A stretch of 42,215 bases of DNA, taken from Hyphochytrium catenoides (lineage: Eukaryota; Sar; Hyphochytriomycetes; Hyphochytriales; Hyphochytriaceae). The notes beneath the pieces were generated by a model. It was not told the origin of the DNA. It was given only the letters and a program-made list of their open reading frames with translations, and did not search any database. The translations under genes were made by a program, and so were the position numbers. Shown here one piece after another: positions 32,680 through 42,215 of the stretch. How positions within the stretch are numbered: position 1 is the stretch's first letter; every line of letters starts with the position of its first letter. The stretch spans positions 1 through 42,215 of the forward strand of contig FLMG01000406.1 in assembly GCA_900088475.1 (NCBI GenBank), read 5' to 3'.

Positions 32680-33582
32680 GGGTTTCTCATCTATGGCTAC
32701 GTAGCCAGTAGATATTGGAAAACCGACTAGTAGGTAACACACATCATCATCATATTATCTAACCAAACTGTTCATCAGCTCTCAAAGAAGAGATCGAGCA
32801 GGTGACGAGTCGTTACGGACACCTTGATCTATCTCTCGGGCGAAGCAAGACATTAGCTAACGTCACCCTGAGGATAATGCTGTGGCTGGCCAGTACTACG
32901 AAACTCTACCCGCTTGTAAGACCTTAAATGAATGGTAGTCCCTGAAGGAGCCTCAAAAGCAGCACAAAGCTACGTTTACCTCATCATCAGCCATGGGCGG
33001 GAATCCTTGTGTCCCTTCTTGATGACGCTGCAGGTAGCTACGGACGTAACATAATTATCAGCTTGCAGGATGATAGGTAACGTTAATTAGTGGCTTTTGT
33101 AATAGGAAGAAGCGATAACCTCATCATAGGCATGATCCCTTTATCCTAGTGGCTGCCTCGTTCGGATCACTCGTTACTCCTCCACGTTCTCACCACCACG
33201 CACTCCCTTCCCTTCTTCTCATCTTTTGGGTCCGAATCACTGCGACAACCCTTCTTCCTCAATTGAAGTTGTGTCCTCCCCGCGTGCCTCATACTAGTGC
33301 CTTCTTTCTCTTCCCCTGCTCTCATCCTAGTACTCTTCCATGGCGCGACCGCCGAGCACCTGCAATATAATATAACTGCTCCTTAGTCTTCAAATCAAAT
33401 AAAAGAGATAAAATGCAGCTTGCGACACATCAACAATGCGATGGAGTCACACCAACTAGGAGCGAACCTTGCCTTGACTGCTGTCTGTTAGGCAATGAGA
33501 TGGGTCTTGGCCCTTAGCTCTGCTGCCTCACAGGCGGCAAACATCAATAATCCGCTGGTTGGCGGCGCTGGAGCAGGCTGAC

Positions 33583-33636
33583 CAGAAGAAGAAGAAGAAG
33601 AGAGAGAGAGAGAAAGAGGAGGAGAGAAGAGAGCGG
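33583..33636. repeat. Purine-rich AAG/AG simple repeat
   Basis: A short AAG run passes into AG dinucleotides and then mixed AG/GGA triplets, all purine on the plus strand. It is the third AG/CT-type tract in the window and lies about 850 bases upstream of the membrane-protein start codon. Confidence 0.85.
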
Positions 33637-34479
33637 TTTCATCTGTCAATCGCCCGTTCCAGGCATGGTGGTTGACGGTTTGAAGGGAAAAAGAGTGAGC
33701 ACTAATATAATCTTATTTTGTCCCTTTGATATGAGAGAGCTTTGGTAAAACACATCTTCACATACCTCTTACTAGAACTGGGATACATAGTAGAGGGCGT
33801 TTAGGGAAAGCTGTTTTAAACGAATATTATTTTGTTACTTTTATTCGTATTTTGGAATTTTTCCTTCGTTTTCCCCTTGCCCTTAGGCGTTTCTCCTGCT
33901 TTGCCTATGTCCTCGGGCTGCTGGCAGAGACGGAGGAGGAGACTGGGCCTGGACCTCGTTAGTTACTGAGGGCAGAAAGTTAGGCGGTGCGCTCCTTCTC
34001 CTGCTCTTAGCTCTTACACAGCATCCGCCTCCTTGTGATGGGCGCACTAGCAGGCAGCAGCAGCGCCGCCGCCAAGCAGCTGGTGGCGGCCGGGAAGTTA
34101 TTATTTGGGGTTGAAAAGCTGAAGAGTAAATGCAGCCGCGGCCCGGAGAGGTCAATTAAACAACGGAAGAAGTGGTCGAGTAAAGAACTGGGACTGATAG
34201 CAGTTCGCCCACTTGCCATGCATACAGTCAATGCATGCTGTGGCAGCTTTTGGAGGATGGTGACTCCGTCACCATGTGGACCAAGAGTACATACATCATC
34301 GGGGAGGAGAAGGAGGAGCGGCAGCAAGTAATGCATATCTTCTTCTTCTGATGGCTTGATAGTCTAGCCATGACTATAGCGCACCTGCGCATTCCATCGT
34401 TGGTAACTTCGTGGCAGTGAAACGGTGGTAGACCATTGACGAGGGTCTGCTCTTTCTTCATTCCGTTCGAAGAGGAGAA

Positions 34480-37209
34480 ATGAGCGAGGAGGTCCAACAA
34501 AAATTAGGTCGTTTCTGGACCGTCAGGCCAGCACCTGGCTATCTGCCGGATATCCTTCAGTCTAACGACACCATCGCCAGCGCTATCGTGCCACCTTGGA
34601 TCAAACCTTGCTATCGCAGAATGCAAAGATCTCCTGCTTTCCATCTGTCCGTTGTTGTCACACTGGTTGCAGGTGTTGGCGCCTTCATTTACACCTCCTT
34701 CGGGAGCGATAAGGGCCCCCGAACCGAGTTACAGGAGCTTCAAGTTTCCGTCTCCGCTTACGTCTGCGCCATTTGCCTGGGCTATCACATCTGCACGATG
34801 ATGCCGGAGACTCATCTGAAGCTTATCAAAAGACTCTTCAGGCAGTTTGAGGGCTACTTCCTGATTGTCCAATTCCTACCGCCAACAGTGCTCTTCGCAT
34901 ACCTCAATGTCGGGCGAGGGCAACTTGTGCGTGCAGTGGCTTTCGTCGTGGCCCTGTCTGAGGCGGGCTTTTACCCTGTGCTGCTTGATGCGATGCCTCA
35001 GACCGCCTCCTACAATGGGCTGCTTCTTCTGCCTCTGTTACTTGGGACGTTTATTACACCGTTCATACTACTTTGGTAAGTTTCCGGTGAAAATGGATAG
35101 AAGAAGTGCCCTTTGATATCTCTAACATCGGGGAAAGTAGCTCCTCTCTTTAACTGTCACCGTCTTTGTTGTCTAGTTAGCTTTGCCGCCTTTCTCTGTC
35201 CTCCTCTAGTATCTTATGATCCTACCATATTTGGTGACTGACGGAAGTTCTCTTCATGGGCGCGCCGGCCAACGGCGACTTGCTCGCGTTTCTTGTTTCT
35301 ATGTTCTATAGGATTGCGGGCATGTTGTACCTGGACTCGTATGAGGGTATGGAGGCAACAGAGATAACAATTTTCAAGATTCCCATCCGTCCCTGGCTCA
35401 TTGCTGCAGATTCCTTAGGGCTCATGGCTTTGATGCTCCTCCAACTGCTACGGCGGTACACGACCATGGTCTGGAAGCGGAAGGAGCGAGGAGGACTACT
35501 CCGCTTTACCACTATCCGATGGCCGATGCTAATTGAAGACGAGAGAGAGAAGAAGGTGCATTCCCAAACTCTCCCTGTACGAGCGGCAGGCATGGCCGGC
35601 CGAATGACGAATAAGGCACAGGACGATAAAGGTGAAGATACGAGTCAACCTTTGGGGGCAAAGATCCGTGTGACATCGTCACCACTGAATAAGACATCAT
35701 CGCCGCCACGGTAAGAAGGAGCCACATAGATTACTCGGCACCCATATAAGCAAATTTGAGGAGGCATTAGGAAAGGGCCGTTGACTAGACGACAGAGTGC
35801 ATAGGGTCTTGCAATCTTAGAAATAGGTCACACCGAGGAGAGAAGCGAGAGAAAGACGTATTGTAGATGGAGGCGCCCCCTTTCCCTAGCGCCCTAAAGT
35901 CATAGTTCTGGATGATGGACTCCCCTCTGACTTTACGCCCTCCTTCACCCTCCTATCCCACAGGAGGAAGAGGATACCCGGAGCCCGGAGAGTGTACAGA
36001 GTTCACCCTATACAGCAACCTTATTGCCTGGACAACTTTGAAGATGTGCTATTCATCGTTGCAGGCGCTGCAAAACGAGTATTGAAGGCCTTACAACAGC
36101 AACTCCTAAAGCGCAAACTAAGGCGTAGAACTGCCGACCAGGTCCAAGTCATTGAGATAGCAGCAGGATCCACCAGCCACACGCCACCACTAGAAAGAAG
36201 CAAGACTCGGTCCGTCTCTGATGACCAGAGAGAAGTTAGCTGGGACCCTACAGCAGAGAAGAGAGTTCTCGTACAACATCCTAGCTCTTCGCTTCTCGTA
36301 GGTCGTGAGCCTTTTCTGGCCACGCTTTCTCTTGTCAGCATTGCAATGGCAGGACTGCTGCTGGGCCTATTGGGCGCGAGCCCATGGCTAGCTCCTTGGA
36401 GTCTCCTCTGCGCCGTCGCTAATCTTCTTCTGATCTGTAGAGCCCAACCGCGCCTTCTAAAGATGCTGTTGACTTCCTTCGACTTTGCAGTTATGCTGTT
36501 CTCACTCATGGAGTTCTTCATCTTCTCCTGCGTACTCTTTGATTGGGACTCAAGGTAGGGTTGATTCGGTGTCACATGGAACGTACGCTTGCTGATGCTG
36601 ACATCAACTGGGGTCTCTTCTTTCTTTCTCTCTTCTTCTCTCTCCGCACATCGCACAAGTAGAGCGTTCTTGGTACTAGCGGTGGCGCTGACGATCATAT
36701 CCTCGCTGGTCGTGCAGGACACAGTTATTATGGCAGTCGACAGACGTAGGCGTTGGCTGGTGCGGCATCTCGCAGTCCTTCTTGTGCTGGAGCTCATCAC
36801 CGGAATCTACCTTGTTTTCCTAACCCCTCGGTCGCCAACACAAGCATCATCAAGCAAGAGCCTCCTCGTCTTCTTCGAAGAGACTCTTATTTCTAAGCTC
36901 GCCCGCTCGCCTCTAAGTTTGGCGCTGGATTCTCTGGGGACGGTCATGGTGTACACTGGCAGAAGTCTTCTGAGCTTGATACGCTCGCCTCATCTGCTGG
37001 TCTCAGTACTCTCTGAAATCGCTTATGAGATTGATTACGTCGTCCCTCCAGCGGCGGCGGTTGACGGCCCACCCGCAGCAGCATCCAAAGCCATAACAGA
37101 AGCGCCATCGGAGCAGGAGAAAGTGATCATGAAGGGCATAACGCCAATCGCCTCTATGACATCGGTTTTCAACAGCAAGACAGCCGAGAAAGAGAGCACT
37201 GATAGGTAG
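34480..37209 (+). CDS. Orphan polytopic membrane protein, about 10-11 spans
   Basis: Four exons (34480-35075, 35312-35710, 35964-36554, 36660-37209), all three introns in phase 2, giving 711 aa. I do not recognise the family. Predicted spans from hydrophobicity: about 53-73, 88-107, 125-144, 149-169, 179-205 and 227-246 in the first half. A polar loop of roughly 150 residues follows (250-400, Lys/Arg/Ser-rich, likely cytosolic). The second cluster has RELATED hydrophobic stretches FLATLSLVSIAMAGLLLGLL, WSLLCAVANLLLICR, FDFAVMLFSLMEFFIFSCVLF, AFLVLAVALTIISSLVV and LAVLLVLELITGIYLVFL. The C-terminal 130 residues are soluble and end in a Lys/Glu/Ser-rich tail. Two membrane bundles joined by a basic loop suggest a transporter- or receptor-like protein, but no signature supports either. 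Start 34480 is the first ATG after an in-frame stop region and precedes an amphipathic N-terminus. Confidence 0.78.
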
Positions 37210-37865
37210 CGAGCAGACATACACATCATATGAGTATATGATGACCGATAGGACTAGAGGGGCGAGGGTGCAATGGTTTGTCAGGCGTCACTGATGAAGA
37301 AGTGCGCCGTGTTGCCCTACAAAAATGGATTCGTAGCAATAGGTGATATCATCATCATCATTAGTGGAGACCGACCTGCCGCTATATATAACAACGGATC
37401 AGCCCGACGGTTGATGATGGAGCTATAATAAGCGACGGGACGCGGACATGACAACCGACAGCAGCCGGAACGCTCACACTGTGTACCGTGTAGAACTCAT
37501 CTCTCATAGGCTAACCGCCAAAGGTTGGAATCAAGGTTCCTCAACGAGGTGGTGGGTCAGCGAAGAGCACCTAGTCTTTCGCTCCTTAGGTTATCAATTC
37601 AACTTTGCGTACGTTTTCATTAGCAAAATACGGAAGAGCAGTTCGGCATCACGGCCGAGCCATAAGTTAGTCTGGACTGATGGAGCTCAGCAACCCTTAA
37701 GGAGGTGCCTGCCGGCCCATCATCAGGCTTGCCAAGGAAGGATCATTCCTACTAATGGCTACAAGCGGTTTGTTACCCATGCACTGTCGAAGCGCTGTCT
37801 GTCGCCCTCACTCGTTCTACTGTCACTCTCTTTCTTTATAAACTATCTCTTTCTCTCTCTCTCTC

Positions 37866-37949
37866 CTAGAGCTCTCTCTCTCTCTCCTAGAGCATTCTCT
37901 CTCTCTCCTAGAGCATTCTCTCTCTCTCCTAGAGCTCTCTCTCTCTCTC
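37866..37949. repeat. 21-bp minisatellite, four copies in a CT tract
   Basis: The element CTAGAGC recurs at 37866, 37887, 37908 and 37929, exactly 21 bases apart, separated by CT runs (some with an ATT insert). Because 21 is a multiple of three, the frame through it reads as repeated LSLSPRA, which makes a spurious open frame. The flanks are plain CT repeats, so it probably arose by slippage followed by unit duplication. Confidence 0.88.
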
Positions 37950-38483
37950 TCTGATGAGGTGGAGGTGAGTTGGGGCATGATGACACTGCAAGTTGACCAC
38001 CTTCTTAGTATCATGACCTGGGTGGGCCCAAAAGAAGGGCAAACCGAAGAGTTTAGCCGGTTGGGAGGACGCGGAACAGGGAAAGAGGGAGTCGAGGAAG
38101 ACCTTTGTCGCGGGCTAAAAGACTGCTGGTAAGACCACCTTTCCAAGAAGGATTTCAAGTGCGAGGACCAAGGGAGAGAAGGCTGGCACCCAGTGAAGAC
38201 GGGCAAAAGCTGCTTACCATTCAGATCTCATCAGAAGGAGGAAGGGAAGCCAGAGATAGACCGGGGTGTCACGTTTACCTGATACGTAGTGAAGAGAAAA
38301 GAAGCAGAGAAGCATAAGGGCGCAGAATACATCCTTATTCTCTTATAGTGGGCATTCTGTGGCGGCTGATGACGTCAAAAAGAACAGAACAAAGTCCCTA
38401 TGCGCGAGCACCGTCGTACCGCGGGGCTGTGACGGCTGGTCAGGTCAGGAAACCTGTGCTCACTTCTGCTCACTGATTAAGCT

Positions 38484-38863
38484 TTCAGCAGAAGTACCAG
38501 CGAGACCAAGTGCAAGCCGCAATGTTGGCAGGAGAGCGTCAAGCCCTTCTTCACATCCCGTGGCGACTGCTGCTCTCTCCTTAGCATTATCGACACTCGA
38601 CACCCTTCGCGTTCCTTAGACACCCTTGCCTCTAGTCTGCACAGCTGTAGGATCGCGGGCTGGATGCTTGTCATGTGCATGAGTCTCACAGTGATTGCCA
38701 GGTTTGGCCTAAAAAGAAGCTCACAGGCCGCCAAGATGTGTGGGTGATAGACTCGAAAACAAAGCTTGTTCCTAGAATCCCATACATTTTGTGTAGGAAA
38801 GGATGTCAGACTGGTCTTCCCATTGTACATAACCCTCACAACCCCTAAGAAATAAGATGACAC
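38484..38863. other. Ambiguous open patch, strand undecided
   Basis: On the plus strand, one frame from 38650 to 38847 reads DRGLDACHVHESHSDCQVWP and ends HNPHNP-stop after a possible acceptor (CTGTAG). Another plus frame, after TTTCAG at about 38489, contains KCKPQCWQESVKPFFTSRG. On the minus strand a 120-codon frame spans the whole patch. All three cannot be genes. The Cys/His-bearing plus-strand reading looks most protein-like, but I found no partner exon. Confidence 0.15.
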
Positions 38864-39236
38864 TTCTACAAATAATAGCGAGAGCAGCGAAGACAGGATG
38901 TCAGATGTCAGACCGAAGAGTCCAGCGCGGGTCTCTACATATCATCAGAGTCAATGAAACTTTCTGGCTCTCTCCCACCAGCTACTCGCTCCTTCTGACA
39001 TGGTTATTAAAGGGGCTGTGGAGCTGGTGGAGCCCTCTATCGAAGCAAAGCAGCAGCAGCAGTAGCTTCTCTTGGCACTCCTCTTACCTTCAAAGAGTAA
39101 GGAAGGTGTCACGTCTCTCAACGAAGAGCAGCAAAGCCATCCTAGGTTGCTGCACCGCGTTCGGTACGGTAGAAGCAGGTATAGCGGTGATCTCCTTCAA
39201 CAATCCTGAGGTTGGTCTTTGCATGGGAGATAAAGA

Positions 39237-40388
39237 ATGGGCGACGAGGCAGCAGATGAGTGTCACACCAGCAAGCCAGAGGAAGAGCGCGAGGAGGGAG
39301 CGAAGGATAGACTACGAGCCCAAATAGTGGCAGAGAAAGCAGCGGCTGATGTTCAACCTTCGGCAATCTCCTCCCAACCTAAGCCTCCACCAGCCCTCAC
39401 AATATCAGACTCAACCACCCTGCCCGTAGCTCTTTGTGAGGATCTGGTGAAGTCCCAGCCAAGCAAGAGCATCTACATCATACGGCACGGTGAGTCTACC
39501 TACAATGAGTGGCGGCAGCGCAGCTTGAGGAACTTTGAATGGATGTTTGTCCGCGACCCTGGGATTGTTGACGCTCCCCTGAGCCGCAAGGGCGAAGAGC
39601 AGGTGCGCTTTGCTTTCACCGCCCTGCCACCAATGTCCGCGTTCCAGCTCTAAAAGATGACTGCCTTCCAGGCTAAAGCGCTGCGCGAATATGTGAAGAA
39701 AGAAGGACTCTTTGACAGAGCTGACCTGGTGAGATTAGTCTTCTTCGCTCTGTCTCTTTATGTCTCTCTTTGTGAACATACTAATTAGGGTACCACTGCT
39801 TTTCAATTTGAAAGGTGGTGACTAGTCCGTTGACAAGAGCCATTCAGACATGCTTAGGAGCTTTCGAAGGCTGCAGAGCTCCGGTCATCGGTAAGTGCAA
39901 GGCCATGCCGGTGTCAAGGCTCTTAGGGTGACACAGCTGCTGTATCCTTTTGCCTTTCCCTTAGTATTAGATCTACATCGGGAGCAGCTTGACACAGCTT
40001 GTGACCTGGGAGCTCCAAAGTCAGGTGAGACGCTTCTTCAGCTTGCTAGTGCCAACGACTACTGCTTTGACCAATTGCTTGAATCTCCCTGGCATCAGAA
40101 TTGGAACAGCGCTATCGAGATAAAGGCATATCCTTTGACTACATTCAGAGAGAAGACTGGTGGCGTCATGACTGCTATCTGCCCTCCGTCAGCAGCACAA
40201 CGGTTGTGTCTGAGCCTACAGCCAGTCTGAGGCAGCGAATTGCTCTGTTCGGGCAGTGGCTGGCCGCCCGCACGGAGGAATGTATTGTGATTATAGGCCA
40301 TAGCAATTTCTTCAAGGAGATGACAGGGGATATGAGAAAGCTGAAAAACTGCCAAGTAAAGCGCATCAAACTAAAGCTTCAGTCGTGA
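39237..40388 (+). CDS. Histidine phosphatase family protein (phosphoglycerate-mutase-like)
   Basis: Five exons: 39237-39602, 39672-39728, 39815-39890, 39965-40024, 40099-40388 (282 aa). The family uses a catalytic histidine that is transiently phosphorylated. Here the signature is IYIIRHGESTYNEW with H84 as the predicted phosphate acceptor and R83 in the phosphate pocket, then DAPLSRKGEEQAKALREYV, VVTSPLTRAIQTCLGAF, REQLDTACDLGAPKS, an acidic-Trp segment EDWW, and the second catalytic histidine H254 in IIGHSNFF. The first 75 residues are Glu/Lys/Pro-rich and not part of the fold; they lack a clear targeting signal. Most such divergent members are broad phosphatases rather than glycolytic mutases, so I would not call this a glycolytic enzyme. 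It is convergent with the FKBP gene, with 155 bases between stops. Confidence 0.88.
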
Positions 40389-40543
40389 GACGCACAGAAG
40401 ACTTGATCAAGACACAGCCAGATAAGGGCCGTGGAATGTGCCAGCTATATAATCTCAACTCAGTCCCGAGGGCTACCGAGCTGACAGAGATGGGGGTAGC
40501 GTGGTGTCCAAGCTGGCCGGTGGAACTCCCTCTTGAGCTGGGC

Positions 40544-41538
40544 CTATGGCTTTGGCGCCGATTTTGAGTGCGTCAGGTACAAATAGGCGCAGACAATCAA
40601 GACTAACGGGATGAGGCTCGTCAAGAATTGCGCCAGCGCTGGGCTAGCCTTCCGCTAAGGATAGAGGAAGGAGAAGGGCCATTACGCGTCAGAGAAATGC
40701 TGGAGCAAGGAGGCTCCACAACCAAGGGATCAGCCCTTGTCGGAAGCCATGCAAAAGTCTCTCTTACCTCCTTGATATCCAGCAGCTCTATCTCAAATAT
40801 CAGCGTGGAGTCAGCAGGGATGGGACCCACAGCTCTGGTCCCAAGTAGTTGTTCGGGAGCAAATTGTCAGCCGTTGCCTACGATATAGCTCTAATGTTCT
40901 TCCATTCTTACCTGCTGCCATCTGTTAACAAATGGAGATGTCATAAATGGTGCCACAGGACTGTTGGTGCAAGGCCGGGATTAACATACTGGTTGATCAC
41001 TACTTACATGCTAGATGAGGTGCAATAGTAAGCACGCACTTTTCTCCTTTTCTCATAGACTTTACACCAAGCTCCCATCCTTGGATGACTAGTGCCAGGC
41101 CACGCCACCTACTGTTAGTGCAGAGGAACATCTAAAGATAGTGCTTCTGCTTGAAACGAATATACCTGAGCCTGCGCCCAAGGTGAAGTCAAACGGTGTG
41201 TTTCTTTGGACACTAGAGTCAAACACTTTTCCGTCTTGCAGCTTGCCAGTATAATGCACTGCATTGGGGTGGAACTCAATCATGACAAAGGATTAACCCC
41301 CAAAGGTCAATCGTCAAAGCTCACCGTAGACCTGAGCTGTTCCATCGAAGGCTGGTGATGGTCCATCGCCTTCTCTGATCACTTCTTTGACCAAGTGGTT
41401 TCGACCATCTGAAAACTCAGTGAGACCTTCCATTTGCAACGGCGCCTACTATGGCGGATGCTATTGCTTGGAATGGAACTTACTTGTCAGATCCTCCTCG
41501 CGAATAACGTTATAGGGCTTCTTCCGTTGAGTCGCCAT
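40544..41538 (-). CDS. Tail-anchored FKBP-type peptidyl-prolyl isomerase
   Basis: Seven exons on the minus strand: 41538-41484, 41408-41325, 41258-41166, 41088-41008, 40921-40912, 40834-40768, 40654-40544 (166 aa). One complete FKBP domain: [16 protein letters not shown] (Tyr and Asp of the active site), [26 protein letters not shown] (pocket Trp), [20 protein letters not shown] and ELLDIKE. It catalyses cis-trans isomerisation of Xaa-Pro bonds and should bind FK506-type ligands. The last exon adds about 36 residues with one hydrophobic span (about 140-157, [18 protein letters not shown]) and a short basic tail, so the enzyme is predicted to be tail-anchored in the ER or mitochondrial outer membrane facing the cytosol. 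The fifth exon is only 10 nt. If the last intron is retained, the reading continues to a stop at 40621 without the anchor, giving a soluble alternative form (inference). Confidence 0.88.
40912..40921 (-). other. 10-nt microexon of the FKBP gene
   Basis: The exon is ATGGCAGCAG, preceded by GTTAACAG and followed by GTAAGAAT. It joins a T from exon 4 and an A from exon 6 to give Tyr-Gly-Ser-Arg, exactly the conserved FKBP turn AYG(S/E)R before GxIP. Skipping it would shift the frame and destroy the last third of the domain, so it must be included. Flanking introns are 86 and 77 nt. Confidence 0.82.
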
Positions 41539-42215
41539 CTCGCTTCAAGGCTACCGCAATCTTTTATTGACTGCGAGCAACTTCTCGTTATTCCTTTGCT
41601 TCGGTGATGTAAAGTAGGAACAGCAAGATGCTTTCAATAATCGGGACCGTGATAAAAAGCGAAGCGTTGGCTAGCCAAGCAGCTGGCAGTGTAGTTGTAC
41701 TGAAGGATAGAGGCGACTGCAGTACCGTCTCCACGTGCGCTATAGAGCTTCTATGACCTGTGTGAGGCACCACTTGCAGCTGCGTGAGAGCGATGTCTCA
41801 TCGTGGCGACCCAGCCACGCACGACACGTAGATCTTCAGAAGCTTTCGCAGGTGTCTTCAGAGCTCTGGTAGAACCAGAAGAAAAGATCGCCAGAAGGCA
41901 AAGATCCAAAAAGCTTCACCCATTTCCTTCAACTAGCCGTTAGCGCCTGCCATCCGTCCCCTTCTTTTGATAACTACCATAAATAGTCACTAGGTAATCA
42001 CGTATCAAAGTCCATTTTGATCTGATCTCTGGTGAGACAGAGCCCAAGACAGAGCCACATGAAAACCACCTATAACACTGCCCAAATATTTGGGGACCGG
42101 GCTGCCTCTTTTAGTAGCTCTTCTTGCACAAACAGCAACACAAGCGGGAGAGAGAGAGAGCAAGCGAGAGAGACAGAGAGAAAGACAGACAGAGAGAGAG
42201 AGCAAGCGAGAGAGA
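41539..42215. other. Upstream flank of the FKBP gene, to window edge
   Basis: No supportable coding region. It should contain the FKBP promoter on the minus strand. Short frames on both strands lack motifs. It ends in an AG-rich microsatellite that runs off the window. Confidence 0.5.
42145..42215. repeat. AG-rich microsatellite with a repeated submotif, cut by the window end
   Basis: AG dinucleotide runs are interrupted by AGCAAGCGAG twice, at about 42159 and 42201, about 42 bases apart, so there is a higher-order duplication on top of the dinucleotide repeat. The same kind of interruption (CTCGCTC on the other strand) occurs in the tract at 573-620. The repeat probably continues beyond the window. 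Confidence 0.85.

Larger units (their letters stand above)
30120..34479. other. 4.4-kb interval without a supportable gene
   Basis: All six readings contain only short frames, mostly overlapping each other on opposite strands. The best candidates are a 74-codon plus-strand frame at 32455-32679, overlapping Cys-containing minus-strand frames at 32053-32413, and a plus-strand frame at 34038-34331 just upstream of the membrane-protein gene. None has recognisable motifs or convincing splice partners. A purine-rich AAG/AG repeat lies at 33583-33636. There are several short TCATCATCA runs. The rest I can only call unassigned noncoding sequence. Confidence 0.4.
37210..39236. other. 2-kb interval without a firm gene
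   Basis: It contains a 21-bp minisatellite (37866-37949) embedded in CT-rich sequence, and, at 38484-38863, a patch that is open in three readings at once (two plus, one minus) with several cysteines. The frame starting at 37448 owes its length to the minisatellite. I cannot build a gene with consistent splice sites here. The 3' part should include the promoter of the histidine-phosphatase gene. Confidence 0.4.

Noticed and set aside
34038-34331. 98-codon plus-strand frame and opposing frame starting with MHYLLPLLLLLP
   Set aside because: Mutually overlapping, no motif, immediately upstream of the membrane-protein start and more likely 5' UTR or promoter sequence.
34480-37209. Assignment to the TMEM184/OST-alpha (DUF300) family
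   Set aside because: Span number and the lack of the family's conserved sequence blocks do not fit.
37448-37954. 168-codon plus-strand frame
   Set aside because: Its C-terminal third is the 21-bp minisatellite; the remainder has no motif.
39237-40388. Calling the histidine phosphatase a glycolytic phosphoglycerate mutase
   Set aside because: Only the general family signature is present; sequence between the motifs does not follow the glycolytic enzyme, so the broad name is safer.
1-42215. CRISPR arrays, rRNA genes, bacterial operons or integrated virus genes
   Set aside because: No regular spaced repeats apart from minisatellites, no rRNA-like sequence, no viral hallmark proteins recognised; the region is ordinary nuclear eukaryotic DNA.

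Overview
This window is nuclear DNA from an intron-rich microbial eukaryote. Its protein genes are cut by many short GT-AG introns (mostly 58 to about 400 nt), there are no bacterial-style operons, and the conserved proteins are eukaryote-specific: a Rad16-type repair helicase, importin-9, golgin-84, a CAMK-like kinase, a tail-anchored FKBP. The Rad16 protein has the C2HC-finger insertion that I associate with plant and algal/stramenopile forms rather than yeast Rad16. An alga, stramenopile or related protist is therefore the best guess, but one motif in the kinase gene (RLENASWRLW) is better known to me from fungi. I cannot name the organism from the sequence alone.

Layout, left to right. 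(1) 1-1050: flank with a long CT microsatellite. (2) 1051-7329 (+): Rad16-like SNF2/RING helicase in 19 exons with an N-terminal PARP-type zinc finger, 1200 aa. (3) 7503-8738 (-): intronless 411-aa orphan with a Cys/His motif. (4) 8739-13012: gene-poor, with hints of an unresolved spliced gene and an isolated CCHC zinc knuckle. (5) 13013-14203 (+): intronless 396-aa secreted or membrane-anchored orphan. (6) 14663-20424 (-): importin-9/Kap114, 17 exons, 1042 aa. (7) 21095-24679 (+): golgin-84-like Golgi tether, 13 exons, 609 aa, divergent from importin-9 across a 670-bp shared upstream region. (8) 24801-30119 (-): 15-exon, 1038-aa protein kinase with an unusual order of parts (RLEN-SWRLW motif, B-box, zinc knuckle, PH, kinase), convergent with golgin-84. 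(9) 30120-34479: no gene I can support. (10) 34480-37209 (+): four-exon orphan with about 10-11 membrane spans. (11) 37210-39236: no firm gene; 21-bp minisatellite. (12) 39237-40388 (+): histidine-phosphatase/phosphoglycerate-mutase-like protein, 5 exons. (13) 40544-41538 (-): small tail-anchored FKBP prolyl isomerase, 7 exons including a 10-nt microexon. (14) 41539-42215: flank ending in a GA microsatellite.

The genes do not form one pathway. They are housekeeping functions side by side: DNA repair (Rad16), nuclear import (importin-9), Golgi structure (golgin-84), signalling (kinase, histidine phosphatase) and membrane-bound protein folding (FKBP). I built the spliced models by hand from splice sites, frame continuity across each junction and remembered family motifs. 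In all seven spliced genes the summed exon length is an exact multiple of three ending in a stop, which supports the models. The most unusual items are the multi-domain kinase, the PARP-finger/Rad16 fusion, and the tail-anchored FKBP with its 10-nt exon.
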